A stretch of 64,000 bases of DNA from Varroa destructor (lineage: Eukaryota; Arthropoda; Arachnida; Mesostigmata; Varroidae), in the NCBI RefSeq assembly GCF_002443255.2, contig NW_019211454.1:3816352-3880351 (forward strand), read 5' to 3'. A program made the position numbers and the translations under genes. Below the pieces are notes generated by a model. It was given only the letters and a program-made list of their open reading frames with translations. It made no database searches and was not told the origin of the DNA. This document shows positions 12,590 to 26,213 of this stretch, one piece after another (the stretch's first letter is position 1; every line of letters starts with the position of its first letter).

Positions 12590-15500
12590 TCATTTACCGT
12601 GTTCATGAGTACGCTAAGTATTCGGGGTTAAGTTAAAGATCGCTCGAAGTCATTCAACTTTTAACACAATAGGTCAGAAATATGTGTATGAAAAGAAGTA
12701 TTTATTTCCCTTATGAAGCTGAAACGATTTTGGTGTATAAAGAGCTAGAAGGCTCCTCAGGGCATTGCCAGGCCAACGCCATAAGTATGCCTGAAAGCCC
12801 TTCGCGCAACACGTAGATATTGTGGGATTATTTACGTTAAACTTGTAATACCGCTAATATAAGCTCTTTAAATGAAGCAACACGTTTAATGAAGTTGTTT
12901 TCAGCGATTACTTCTTGTCTGCGTTCATGCTTTGACATTACCTTCTCCAAGTTCACATAAGAGAATTTTTTGTATCTTGTATAATAAACAATCATTGAGT
13001 AGCTTCACAGTTCTAAGCTGCAAAAGATACCCTTAGTACGACTCTGTAGTTCTGTTCTAGATAAGGGAAAAAATGTATTATCAATTGCTAGTAACTGCGT
13101 AAATACTTAGGAGAGATATGCCTCCTGGTGTGCTTTCAGTATTAAAATTACAGTGCATACTATCGCTTTTTGTAGGAGGAGTGTATAAATAGGCTTTTGG
13201 GTTTTTCTGTGTTTGGAGACAAAAATAAGTTTGTGACTTTACATGGACTTCATCAGTATAGGAAATAACGAGCTTTTTTTTGGATTGAATGAAGAAAAAT
13301 TGAAGCCTTCGGATTCAACTCAGAACTTAAAAAAAATATTCAGCTGTTATAAAGAATCTCTTGATAATAAAAACATGACGCGCTTTCATTTCAGCCGATA
13401 CACCTCCCACAATAAAATATGAAACTAACAAAATTCTTATCAAGGCATCTTCGATAGCCAGTACGTTTCTGTGCAACGCTCCTAATAAAACACCGTAGAA
13501 ATAAAAATACATAACATTTATTGCAATCACACATTTGGGTCATTTTGGTCACGCTGATTTGCATGTGATACACCCAGAAGAGGCGGCCTTACTTGTTCAG
13601 TCCTCCCTCTATAATACTTAGCAATAAGCCTGTAGTAGAATCTCCAACACGTTAATAACTTATAAGTGTTCCAGATACAAGGACTTGTCAAATCTGGCGA
13701 AATAAATCCGCGACACAAACTTTGAAATAGGCTCTTCTAGAGAAGCCCGTCCGAACCATTTTATATCACGGAACCATAATTGTCATGATTTGATATTAAG
13801 TTTACGTGTAGGAAAAATATTATGATCTGTAGAAAAAGTCGAGGCCTTGAAATTACTGTGCTTCTCTATATTTATATATCCTGACTGTACCCTCTTTCAT
13901 ATGGGTTATTGTATGCATGTAAAACTAAAGCTTACTTCTACCTTAAGTGCATATACGCTCAATCACCTAATTCAGATCTTAGACATAAGCTTTTTGTTTT
14001 TATTTATGTAATGCCAATCCTCTAAACATTCATTTTCGAACACTGATTTCAGGGGGCGGAGAAAGGCCAAACATTACGCCGAGGACAGATAAGAACTCAG
14101 TGAATTTAGTCAGCTGCAATTTATAACGAGTAAAGGCATTTCCAATAAAGTTCTTGCAAAATACTTTGTTATTTTGAACTTTATCACTTACGTTGCTCTA
14201 TATGGAATAAAGTTTACTCTTGAGATACGTCATTATAGTTAACTCCCTAAGAGCGTGGCCTTACAAAGAAAAACTTTTTAATCCATTGGTTTCTTCTTCT
14301 GGTCAAGTGCATCTGTGTTTTTTGATATGTTATCGTATAATACAATTCTTTAGACTTTTATTGTGTTGCAAAGCTATGTGGGAATTTAATTTTTTTTTAA
14401 ATATTTAATACATTAAAAAACAACTTCGGGATTTACGAAATCATTACTGTCAAATGACTTTAACATGCATTACATATATATGTGTATGTCGTCTTGATTT
14501 GTAGGACTCGAGAGTTCAAATGCTGAGCGGATTTGCGGTAGGGTCTTCCAAACGTTGCGTGGCAAACAGGGAATGCCTGATTATCCCCGTGCAAGGCTTT
14601 GCGCTGACTTTCTTTATCTGGCCTCGTCACTTGGTTAAAAAGAATTCATGTCTGCATACAACTGTGATAGATTTGTAGCGATTTTAAGGTACTTCCAAAG
14701 GCAATAGGGTGAATAAACGCTTCTTCAGTCCTCAGACAAATCACCCCCCGTAAATTCTGCTGATGTGCGAGATAATCTCTGCCAGGAGACAGGGTCTGTT
14801 GAGAGAACTTCAGAGAGCCGGGCAAAGCTCGCCTTTGGTAACTAATGGCCCCTGCGAATGAAGCGGGGAGAAAAAACGGCAAGTTTTGCGAAGACGCCTA
14901 GCTGTTTCCCTATAGCCGAGAATGTAGGCCACCTAAAAAGAGAAGGTTATAGTTCCAGTTGAATCAGTATGTGTATGATACAAATCTGCAGTAAATATTT
15001 TTACTAAATATTTTTATTTCTATTGGAAAATTAATGTCACAGTTTGTTAAATACGTACTATAAACTACATTGGTTACAATTATATCTTAAATAAGATATT
15101 GCATAAATGACATTTTCATATTAGATTTAAATCTATGCTCTATATCGATTAAAAGATAATATATATAGTGAGAGAGAATAAAAAAAACTGGCAAACCGTA
15201 ATTTAATCGTGAGTGTGATCAACCAAGATGAAGTCTTCTCACTCCGTAGGCAGACTCAGCAGTTTCTCTCGCAGTCCTCAAAGGATTTTCACTAAAATTG
15301 GGTTCCTCATTCGGGTCGAATTGGACGCGGAAACGAGAGCATTAAAAAGTTGAGTTATAACCAGTAATATATTCTTCTAATGAAGGCTAGATGTTCTATG
15401 TATGTTGGGGTTTGGTTAGAACTGGGAAATCCCCCACTCCCGCCTCGAACCGAATGGTAAGCGATACAAGCGTACAATTCTACAGCTGTTTAACGGCTTT

Positions 15501-16974
15501 ACGATAGCAAAATCATTACGAAGTTAGCACAACGATTTGAATCAATCATTGACAAAACCAGGTAATGACTATTGTCCCACAGTTGACCCTCTATATTATA
15601 CAGGCTACAGAACTAAACCATAAGCGTCCTATGAATGAGTTTTTTTGTTATCAAAATGCTTTCTTATATCGTCAGAATACACGAACGAATATTCAAGCAT
15701 ATATAAATGTCAATCATATATCACAGTCACATATGCAGAAGATAATGCAAAAGGGGCTTACTTAGTCAATGGACATTTTAAGCGATAAAGACAAGTTGCA
15801 TCACTAGCGACACCGCACACCTGAGATGGTAAGAAACAACAAGCTGAAAGGGGCAAATCGGCTAAATGGACATGTGGTCATCCGCTTTGCCGTAGGCAGG
15901 CTCCACCCTAGACTCTGCAGAAACGCAGGTTCCCACAAGTCTGACGATATGGATAGGTGCTTCAGATGTAGGAGAACTGTGATAGACCGCTAATTGCTTT
16001 CCAGCACCGTCTCTAGGATATCTGGAAAATTAATTTTACTGAAACTCGATAACGAGATTCGTATAAGCTACATTATAGCAAAATGGTTTAAATTGTTCTA
16101 TACGCCCTCTAACGTGTTGTTGGTCTGTACTTGCGAAGTTTGACCTGGATTTTTTTCCAACTTAATAATAAGTTTATAGTAATAAGTAAAATAAATTGGT
16201 AAGCGGCTAGCAGACATAAATGTACGAAAGATTAACGTTCAGTCGCGCAGCAAACACCTTCAGATAACAGTTCGCTAGCTACCTTTACAATGTTATTTAT
16301 AAGCGTTTAATGGCAGTTCACCTCTGACAATTCCCTTTCCCTTGATAGATAGCATCAGAATCTCTAAAACAATACCTTGGTTCCAACGATTCGTATAGTT
16401 GGTAGGTGATGCAATAAGCATCTATTTTCGCCACTAATCAGAGATGTAGATATCTCTGAGCTTTGTACCCTCGTTTCTAATGTCCAGTTTTTCTTTTACG
16501 GTCAGCTCTCTCCGACGAGTATCAACAATGGCTTTTAGCTTGCAACGCAATAATCAGTACTCCTGTGCAATACTCTAACTATCACATTTTTGTACATCTT
16601 ACGAAACACCTTCGTTTGGCGATAAGAAAGGGCTAAGTATATGCAAACATTCATAATGAATTGATACATAGCCGCGGCATGGCCAAAAAATACCCAGAAT
16701 AAAATCGAAAAGAGTTCGTCAGGACTTTACTAAAGATAGACATAAAATAGGATATATAAAAGAGGCGGCAATTATAATATTTTAATAGCAAGTAACTAGG
16801 CCGGATTGCTAAGGTGTAGGGAAAAATCGGCAGACAACGAGACATCCATCCAGTAAGTCAGTTAAGCAATAGGTTATCTCCCCGTCCTTTCCAAAAGCGA
16901 TATTGCACTTCAAAAGCGAACACACCTGAATTAAGTAGTGCGCAGAAGTCTGATATGTTTTTTCTTGTTACACG

Positions 16975-16975
16975 C

Positions 16976-17038
<63 letters not shown>
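16975..17038. repeat. Compound (CT)n(AT)n microsatellite
   Basis: About 22 CT units pass directly into nine AT units. Confidence 0.95.
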
Positions 17039-17450
17039 GTAAAGAGAAAATGCTCTTCTTCCTAAAAAGAGCTGCAACACTGACTAAAAAGCGGAGGCTT
17101 TATAATCATTTATGCCTAAGCTAAGGACTATGATTTACTTACAATAGATCCATAAGAAGCTCTACTGCACGGGAAAATCGGCTTTTAAATGCGCTAGGTA
17201 TGAGCACATTGACGAGCACATTGCATTTTGTTCAAAAAGAAAGGAGGAACAGTAACATTGTGGGTACCGTTCTTTAGATCCAAGTCGCCCAGGGCCTAAA
17301 ACTATCGTGGTTTTGTACTATTCTGATAAACTGATTGTCTATGATAATTTACGATGATAATCCACAGTATAATGCATATATTGACAATGCCGCTTCGTTC
17401 GTTGGCCAGTATAGTCTTCAAAGTTTCTTTTAAGAAGAGGCACACGTGAT

Positions 17451-17533
17451 ACGTCCTTAACCACAACGACATGTCCTTAACCACAACGACATGTCCTTAA
17501 CCACAACGACACGTCCTTAACCACAACGACACG
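17451..17533. repeat. Minisatellite, four 20-bp units
   Basis: Four tandem copies of AYGTCCTTAACCACAACGAC. Units 1 and 4 have C at the second position; units 2 and 3 have T. There are no other differences between units, and a partial ACG follows. Confidence 0.9.
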
Positions 17534-18152
17534 GTGTACCATGTGCGTGTAGCTATGATGTCTTAATATATACATACATGTAGACATTTCTAGTACACCT
17601 GTACCTCTGAATTTAACTCTGACACTCTATAGATTTTTCAGTTTATCCTCAAAATTAGCATCGATTATATGCTTCCATATGTATATATGATTGAAACGAA
17701 ATGGCCTGTGTAGCCCTACCTCAGCCTGGCTCGTTCGACCGCTAGAGTGATAGTCTAATATCGTTCGATACAATGATATTTCCCAATGATATATTTGAAA
17801 AATCGATACAATATGAAAAAACATTCAGTTATTCTATATAAGCCCTACTTTTCGAAACTTCGAAAACAGGAACACGCTCACTGAATATGACTGCACATGT
17901 TACAAACGAACTTGCTGGATAGAGTCATTGAAATGTAGGGAAGATAAGCTTGTTAGCTACTGGTAACTTGTTGCTTCTTTGAAGTCTATTTCACTATGTT
18001 AAAGTTGGGTGAAATATAAGTAAACACAAGATGATTTCAATTACGTCGACAAAAAAAAAAACGATTTTTTTTTTTTGAAGAACCCGATTTTACACCTGAG
18101 CTCAAAGAAATAAGGAACATTTACACTTAAGTCATTCACAAACTAGATTGCG

Positions 18153-18288
18153 GCCTTTAAATCTTCCAGTGTTCCTTGTCGATTTTCTTATCTAGACCTT
18201 ATCCTTAGTGTATCTCCGCAAAAAAGTCCATTGGCCTTGGATCTAGGCAACGGGCAAAATATTCTTTGTGAAACCTCTCAGTCTAACC
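18153..18288. repeat. Unidentified interspersed repeat, copy 2
   Basis: Diverged partner of the segment at 1099-1231, in the same orientation and colinear throughout, with a few small indels. It ends at CTAACCC, immediately before a short (AT)n tract at about 18291-18305. Confidence 0.5.
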
Positions 18289-19447
18289 CAGATATATATA
18301 TATATAGAAACTTTAGTCGTTAAAAAACATAGGATAGATATGGTACTGTTTAGCATTCTATCACACTGTCATTCCATCTGTGCTATAAACTCTTAGTTCC
18401 ATACCATGTTACAAGCATGTGGTACTAGTACTATTCGATCATTTTCGGGCCGATATTGCCAACTCGAATTTCTGAACTGTATTTTTGTTTTTTTTTTCGG
18501 TAATGATTGACTTGATCGGTGCAGTGTTCTCTCAGCTCGCAACAAATAATCTCACTTTCACCACATCACAATTGTGAGGCCTCTTTTTAAGACTGTTGAT
18601 ACTCTTCTTTCGTAATGTATCGAGGTGTAGGGGTGTGGACGTATGACTGTAGCCGCGTAGTCGATAACGGGGCATTACGTCATAATGCACAACGGCAATT
18701 TATACCCTGTAAGTAACGCTCGTCTATGATAGCTTACTAGTCGTCGCATCTTGATGATCCATCTTTTACATTAACCCAGATGCCGCCATATTGCTCCCAC
18801 TGCTTCTATATAACAGTAATTATGTTTATCTTATGCTATTTACCTCAAGAATGGAATGAAGCACTACCGTTTAGTAGATACTCCATTTGCAGTATCGTAG
18901 AGGCATAAAAAGGTTAACCGTCAGACTCGTCTGTTCCTTAGATGCCTTTCCAATCCTGTATTTCGTAGCAGCATATTTCTTAGGATTCAGACATTTACGA
19001 AAACATATCTTAAACTACTATATGATATCGGCTTTTACGGTAACGTTACAATCCTATTAGATTTCCAACGTAAGGGGTAGATGGATATAAAGTATAGTCA
19101 ATCTACACGAACGATTCGCAGCTTCGATGCTTGAACGGGTATGTCCTGCCGCGTTGTCGAACTGTGAAAGCTAGTCCTTTTTGCTGCGCACCAACTGAAT
19201 TGTGCCGTACATTTGCAAAAATACAGTGTGTCTCCTTTTTTCTCACTCAAGGTGGCGATACCTAGTTTCCGATCTGGTATAATATTTGATTGAATACACT
19301 GAATTAAAGAACGCGAAAATAACTTCCTTAAGCCACTATTGAAACAAGTATATACGTGCATAACACGTTTATTCCATACATTTTTGGCGTGATGAAACAT
19401 AGCAGAATTTTATTTTTTTGATTTGATTCACTCGAGATGATTAACCC

Positions 19448-19481
19448 TATTGGGAGCTATATATGTACATAGCTCCCAATA
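19448..19481. repeat. 13-bp inverted repeat with 8-nt loop
   Basis: TATTGGGAGCTAT at 19448-19460 and its exact complement ATAGCTCCCAATA at 19469-19481 enclose ATATGTAC. No T-run follows and no RNA family is recognised. Confidence 0.8.
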
Positions 19482-22400
19482 ATGAACACAAGAGATCGGC
19501 TGCGTAGATCTCCCTTTAGCAGACCCATTCTAATTCTCACTGAAAAATATACCATTGACGATGGGATGGGCACATAGAATATCATTTACCTTGTAACCTA
19601 TCGAAGAAGAAAATTATATACAGTTATATACACTTAATAATAATAAGACCGTTTCAAATATATGCCTTCTCAAAAAAAGTTCTGACAAATAATTCTCTCT
19701 TGTGAGTCCTAAAATAAGGAATTGGTCATTAGCTTTCAATTTAAGCCTTTGTCCGAATACCAGTGAAACTTTTTCATATGCCTAGGACATGGCCGCGATT
19801 GTTCGATCGGCACTTGGACGTTTGGCTGCCGTCTGCAATTCTTTGTTTAGTTTTGAATCTAGATCTCGTTATAAAGACGGCTCATTAAAACTTGTTTTCT
19901 TTTTACATTTCTGTACGCCTACAGCTGCGTCCTGGGTTGTCTTTTAAGGTGGTACTGCGCCAGTCGAAGTATACGATAGAACAGCGACGAGGCTCTCCTT
20001 TTTTGGGGATCAAAGTTGTTTACACTGACGCATTCTGTGTAGCAACAGAAAATTGCCATTAAATAATCAAGCTTAAAACATAGACACGAGTCGACGTAAA
20101 TTAGAGAAACAGAGTGAAACGAGCTGAGTGAAAGATCAAACATGCTTTATGTTTAGGATTCCAGTTATTTCGTGGTTCCTAGGTCAAACCTAGGCCAGCT
20201 TATATATTATTGAATTTAGTACGGAAACATATAACCAGTGTACCATCACCATCAATAAAGCTGTTTATGTATAAGGAACCGCAACTAGCGGCCTTCATAG
20301 GTACTCATCAGCAAGGCTTAAATATAGAAATATAATAATTATTCGAAAGGTTGTCTTAATTGCTACAATACAATGTGTTACCTTGGCTGCCCAGATTTAA
20401 AAATGCGTTTGCACGGATTCGAAGTGAAAACCCTGATTTATGGCCATCACATCTGGCGACCCGAACATTGTAAACGATGTTATTGAGAGTGTCGATATTA
20501 GAAAAACTGGAAAAACTACAATAGTTAATTAGGTTTCGCTGATCTGCGCCCAGAAACAAACACTGTGAACGAAAAATACATTTACTATAGCTACAGTGGG
20601 GTTGTCAATCTATTCATATCCATCGGGTTAATGCTCTACTCAATTACAGTATGTTTATGTCAAAACGACATTTGCGAATTAAAAACTTGGGAAACCTTGC
20701 TCAAGACTGCATTTGCATTGCCCTCCGAACACTGCGATACAGCTTATAATTGTTGGGTGATTTTACTGATAAGTGAAGTTGTTTCCGTGATAATCCGGTT
20801 TCTATAAAACGGTTTAGGCTGGAGTACCGACATTTTGTTCCGTGGCTGCGAAGAACCAGCCGTCTGAAGCAATGCCTAACGTCAATGCAAGACGGCAAAC
20901 TCGAAACGCGTATTTCGATAGTAGTAAAAGTCTTTTCACGTTGTTATAATCCGCCAGCTTGACCGGGATGAGAAGACGGGCCGTTCAGTTCTAAATCTCT
21001 ATAGCGCCTGATAATTACAACCTGGCGACAATGTGCTCACATATATAAAGTCTAATTGAAAGGATTACCTGAGGAAAGCTGGTAAAACGAGAGTAGTACA
21101 AAAAGTTCCATTGAATTAAAGATTACGTTTACAGGGTATAGCGTGTAATATAACGCGTTTGTTGTACAATGCTTATTGAGTTATCGTTGTCTCATTCGTT
21201 TTTGCTCGGCACAATGAACTCGGCAATACATCATCGCTTTTAACCGATCTTGACCGTCAAGGTAGTCACCTGACATTTTTCGCTCGTCTTGCATAACGGA
21301 CCACTCATCATGCCGAAGCTGGAGCCGCACTAACATCGTTGGGGCTGAATGATGGCCATAACGATGTGCATGACAAGCGTTTCATGAGGCGTATAAGATT
21401 GTCGGCGTCATGTCACCTCGTACGATCCGATGACTCTATGTTTCCCACTTCTATGCTCTTGGCGCTACCGTTGCTGATGTCGTTGTCGATGGGGTACCGT
21501 AATGACGAATAGGTCATGTTAGTTGGCTGTCAGCTGAACTGGGCTCGGATATTGAGTTAGCGGAATTCTGATACAACGCCCACTTATACATCCGCATTTA
21601 TATTTACTAAGACCACCTTACTGCGACTGGCAATCAGATTTGGTGTAGAAAGTTGACGCTACAGATTAGTGCATTGAAGAAAAAATTTTTCAGACAGATG
21701 TTTCATCTAACGGAAATATCCTTTGTTTTTCTTTAGACCAGATACTTGATGAGGCGTTGACTGCAGGACTACAAGCAAGAAACGACGAACGACAATGGGG
21801 CCAATCTGGCAATGGTTAGGAAAACCGTGTTCTCTAGTAATCGTGCATGTGGGTTTATATAACAAAAGGACGACACGTCAAAAACCTTCATTCGTTAATT
21901 ATTTTATGTGACTATGCCAGCTAAACGACGAGTGTGGAAATTAAGTTAATCGTATGTAACAGTCTGTCTTTCTTAGCATGCAGACGAAGTAGTATTATAT
22001 ATGAAGCTCCTCCTCACATCTTGCCAGGAGGTACCACTTCAGCTTTTCACCTTCGCAAATAGCTATTGTCCCATATAGTTAGGACCAACTCGCAGGGGAA
22101 ACTAATGAGCGACCGTATATGGAGCTGTTTCCTGCCCCCCTTCGGTTACCAACTCACGATCATCCATTTAGTAATAAACTGCAGTGTGGATTGATTCGTT
22201 CCTATAAAATACACCGAGCGTGCCAGGGATAATGGGAGTTTCATCTCCAAACCCAAACGTAATTATGAAATTAAGCAGGATATATAAATTACCTAGCTAT
22301 AAAGCAATCTAACTCTAGTTACGACCTCGATTTGTTTCAATATTCCATCTAGTTATCATAAACTATTCTTGAGAATCCGCTCTTCTAACCTAGACTATTT

Positions 22401-23067
22401 ATCTTCATCCTATAAATTTTTACCCATTTCATTTATGTCCTTGAACTTTGTCGATGGTGACGTTTACCATTCGCGTCACTTGGCCAATTGTTCCAATATG
22501 CTGGTCACTTTCACGTCATGCGGTTATGCTATGATTGTATAATGTTTTATTGATGGACGAGCATGACACAAGTATCAGTGCCTGATCGATGACCGTACCA
22601 TTAAACAATGTAGCAGAATGAACCTTTAAGATGTGGAAAATCTGTGTCGGAATGAAGAAACTTTCAAGTTAAAGTTTTTAAAGCGTTCTTTCATTCGCAG
22701 CATTTGAGGAAATATGCTAAAGATCAGCCAGGTGATGAATGATGGTTCCCACAGGAAGCACCGTAGGAAAAAAGCAGAGGGTCCTTTTCACCGATTCAAC
22801 GGCTTGGTCAAATACAAACTAATTCATCTTTAATCAAATGAGTGGTTAAGAAAAGTAGACTGTGTTTACGGGCTACCCTCAATCTCGCCTATTACTACCA
22901 GTATGTCACGGAGAGTAATTTTAAAAGAAGCTTGACAATATCAAAGCAAGCTTGAGTATTTGCTTCTAATAATGCTGAAGCTTATTTCATAAAACCATGC
23001 TTGAGCGAAATGGTTACTATATAACATAATAAACGTCTATGATACTGTCTGCCATCAATTAACTTAC

Positions 23068-23261
23068 CAAGAAGCGAATAAACTAGACTTTAGAGCGTAA
23101 CTATCCCTCATAGGCTTTGATTGTAGCCTTGTCCAAACGGGTTGCCGATGCTCCTGAACAAAAAAGCACTGGCCCGTTAGACAAGAAATCGTACACTCAC
23201 GCTGAAAGCTAGTCGATCCTTGTTCGAGCATTTTTATCATTCTTACATGTATATCCAGCAT
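23068..23261 (-). CDS. Possible first coding exon, gene not identified
   Basis: An ATG at 23261, with an in-frame TAA 15 nt before it, opens 64 codons that end at a consensus donor GCTTCTTG|GTAAGT in phase 2. The reading includes MLDIHVRMIKMLEQGSTSF and CFFVQEHRQPVWTRL. A second donor-like site (TCAGC|GTGAGT) lies inside. I could not find a convincing phase-2 continuation downstream on the minus strand in the next 200 nt. No domain is recognised. Confidence 0.25.
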
Positions 23262-23579
23262 GTTGCAAATTTACAATAAATATCTCCGAGTTATAAGCTT
23301 GGGTCAACGCTTGGGTCAGTGGACGCTATCCAACACAACAGCCGTCCCATCCACTCTTGTCGTTCAGACGAAACTTCATGAACGAGATCTCATCTCAACT
23401 CAAATCACGATATGACTTACGACCGCAGAAAAAATCGAATGAATATGTATATTTCCGTTGCCATTGATCATGGCAACGCAGTATTTTAAAGAATATCATT
23501 ATACTGCAAGAAACGAGGTAAGAGGTTCCGCCTCAAACGAAATCGGGAACGACTACGGGATGGGTGCAGGGTAAACGAG

Positions 23580-23861
23580 ATGAAATGCACGACGAGGCTA
23601 TCCTCTTCAAGCCTTATCCACAACAAAGTTCAATGCTTCATTCATCTGGCAACATTCAGCTTATTTTCTATTACTTATAGCACTTGCCCGTCAATGAATA
23701 CAAGCCTTGTCCTTTGCAGTGGTTCTTCCGGGCTAGCGAGACTAGTTAGCGGTATAGCTTTAGTAATAGTCACAGTTTACCATTGCTATTATCGGCAGAA
23801 GAGAAACGCCACTTATGTTTACACGAAGAACGGTCCTTTTCGACAACGCAAATGGTTATAG
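23580..23861 (+). CDS. Hypothetical 93-codon ORF with one membrane segment
   Basis: ATG to TAG. A Ser/Cys-rich first half is followed by LARLVSGIALVIVTVYHCYY, a good single membrane span, and then a basic tail (RQKRNATY, FRQRKWL), the orientation expected for a type I protein. A 34-codon ATG ORF just upstream (23470-23574, another frame) contains a donor AACGAG|GTAAGA and may belong to the same locus. No family is recognised, and chance is a real alternative. Confidence 0.17.
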   Translation: MKCTTRLSSSSLIHNKVQCFIHLATFSLFSITYSTCPSMNTSLVLCSGSSGLARLVSGIALVIVTVYHCYYRQKRNATYVYTKNGPFRQRKWL

Positions 23862-25551
23862 ATGCAATTCGGAATTAACTTCCGTAGACATCGCAATCTG
23901 TGTACTGCGTATACCGAGATCTTCGTTCGGCATAACGTTTTCAATATAAGGAAATTTAAAATATCACCCGCTAGTTTCTGTCACTGTTGATTATCGTGTC
24001 AAGTAAAACTTTAGACTCATATACTGAACATCGCATACGATTGCTACTTCGCCCTTTAACTTAGCTGAAACCAAACAATGAAGAGCACTATCATTAAGCA
24101 AGGCATTGACCAAATGTCCGACACTTGCGCCCACATGCACGCAGTTGTACGAAATGGGTTGAGAAGATGACCTTCAACAACGTTGCATTTAGCATGTGGG
24201 TCCCTACCGAAAAATCATCGTATACGTTTTAAAATAAATGTCGTATGTGAATTTAAATTGTAAAATCAGGCCTTAGAAATTCTTTTACTATAACGTTAGC
24301 TAGTGTATGTCCTATTCTATATTAGCAATTAAGGTCCTCGAAATGTACCTTATCCGTGCCGTTTTACTAATAATTATATTAATGGCCTTACTTGACATTG
24401 TCGCTAAGACGCGTACGTAATACTTTATTCTGAATTTCGTTATCCCATGACTTTCCACTACGAGAATTATGGTCAAAACTGGACATCGTTCATTGTCCAA
24501 TATTACCCGTCGTTCGCTCGACAGTTCACCGCGTACGGTTGCATGTAATTTACTACACGCTAGATAAATGTGGCGTCGCCGTATAAATTGTTCCGTTCTT
24601 CTATTCGCTAGTTCATTTTTAGTTCAGAAAAATCCGTGTTCTTCTGTTTAGCCGACTGCCACTCAGTTTACCGTCTCCCGATAGACCCGATGGGCTGAAA
24701 CCAGATAGACCTCGTCTGTCTATACTACACCGTGCAAAAAAGCTCTTCTTCGCTGTAGGCATGTCGAAGTTCGCCGTGATAGCCCACTGATCTCAGCGAC
24801 ACATTGTGGCTTAGGTTCGAACCTGGGCCTAGACAGGCTTCCCGTCGTACTGGAAGTAGCCGTCCGATGGAATGCTTAACGGCGATACCGGACATAAATC
24901 TCTGAATGTAGAGGTATTTCTAGGTTAGACTCGGGTCCCGTGGAAATTAACAACATTATACATTTTATCTAACTCTTCGTCAGTTCTGGATACTTTTGCT
25001 AAATGCCCTGCTGTACACGATTGCAGCAGAGTGTGGTTAAAATTTGCACCGTTAGCAGTTCATTATATAAGTTAGTGTTAAGAAAAACGTACCCTTCTTA
25101 GTAACTTATTAGACTTTAATAAGCTTTCCTTGTTAGTGTTGAGAGAGAAATTGTTTGTTGGATACATGTTATTACGACTTTTCTATTTTTGTGGCCCAAG
25201 CATTCAATACGCAGCATGCGTGTTCGTACATAGAATATTTAATACAATCTAAACATTGTCTACGAATAACGTATTACTAATAACAACTTTGGTCACTCAG
25301 ATTTGTTTCCCCGTAGTCTACTGTGTGCATCCGTAAATCTTCATCCAATAAAGGAAGTCGTCTTTTGCAATAATGAGACATTGGCTAAATGGGGCTGGTG
25401 TCCCTACCGAACCAGCTTTGATCTTCAAAGCAATCACATTTATATATACAAGGGTTAAAACATTTAGTACGGCTGACTTCCACGTAATGGGCAACCTATG
25501 CCTGTATCATGTCTTCAGCAAATCGATACGTCCTATTAAAATTTATTATAT

Positions 25552-25602
<51 letters not shown>
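25552..25602. repeat. (TA)n microsatellite
   Basis: About 25 TA units, preceded by TATTATATAGATATA. Confidence 0.95.
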
Positions 25603-25604
<2 letters not shown>

Positions 25605-26042
25605 GCACATTTATTAGTGTTAAAATGCCCGTCTAGACTTCAAAATAGGCAAACAAAAAATCCGGTGTCGGGGACTCTTGTGCCAATGGCGTGTAATTGA
25701 ATAATAATATACGATAACTTAGTAGGGACATTGTAGGAAACCGTCGGCCACGTATTCAATTCTCTTATACTATGCAAAAATGGTTAAACTTGGGCGTAAA
25801 ACACGAGTCGACCTACGTGTCAAGGGACTAGGCAGGCAACCAGGGAAAAAACAGAAACAGCTAAACAACAAAAGATAATTATTCGTTTAAAAAAGTCTCC
25901 TAAATAGTTTTAAATAATGACTAGCCACTATTTTCGAAGCGATACGTTTGCAATTTGTAGCACACTATTCGTCCTACTCTAACGGAAATAGGTAGACCAT
26001 CTTATCTCTTGCATTTTAATTTGATCGCCGATAACGCTGTAG

Positions 26043-26213
26043 GATTGCGCCCTTTGAAAAATGCCGGGCATTTTATGCCGAGTATGTTTTTCTAGAATCT
26101 ATAATTATCGTAGGGATGAATTATGCCCTGCACCCAAGACCGCAACGCGTTGAAACACGCCGGAGTCAAATGCAGAAACAACAAACTACAATGGAAGACC
26201 TGCACATCTTAAC
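26043..26213 (+). CDS. Possible internal exon, gene not identified
   Basis: Between ataacgctgtag| and CTTAAC|GTGAGT there are 171 nt open in one frame, entering and leaving in phase 2. The translation contains PFEKCRAFYAEYVFLES and HPRPQRVETRRSQ and TTMEDLHIL. The mix of charged and aromatic residues and the strong donor favour coding, but the acceptor has a poor pyrimidine tract. No family is recognised. A 29-codon ATG ORF in another frame (26123-26212) overlaps and cannot be ruled out. Confidence 0.2.

Larger units (their letters stand above)
7865..23067. other. Mostly featureless AT-rich DNA with repeats
   Basis: Apart from the coding-like patch at 11.9-12.6 kb, the minisatellite at 17.45 kb, repeat copy 2, the hairpin at 19.45 kb and the CT/AT tract at 17 kb, I see nothing firm. 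A less AT-rich patch at 21.2-21.5 kb has a 71-codon open frame (21297-21509) without a start codon near its beginning, ending in TAG. Confidence 0.45.

Noticed and set aside
24760..24835. Possible tRNA because of GGTTCGAACC
   Set aside because: No matching A box, anticodon arm or acceptor stem could be placed around it.
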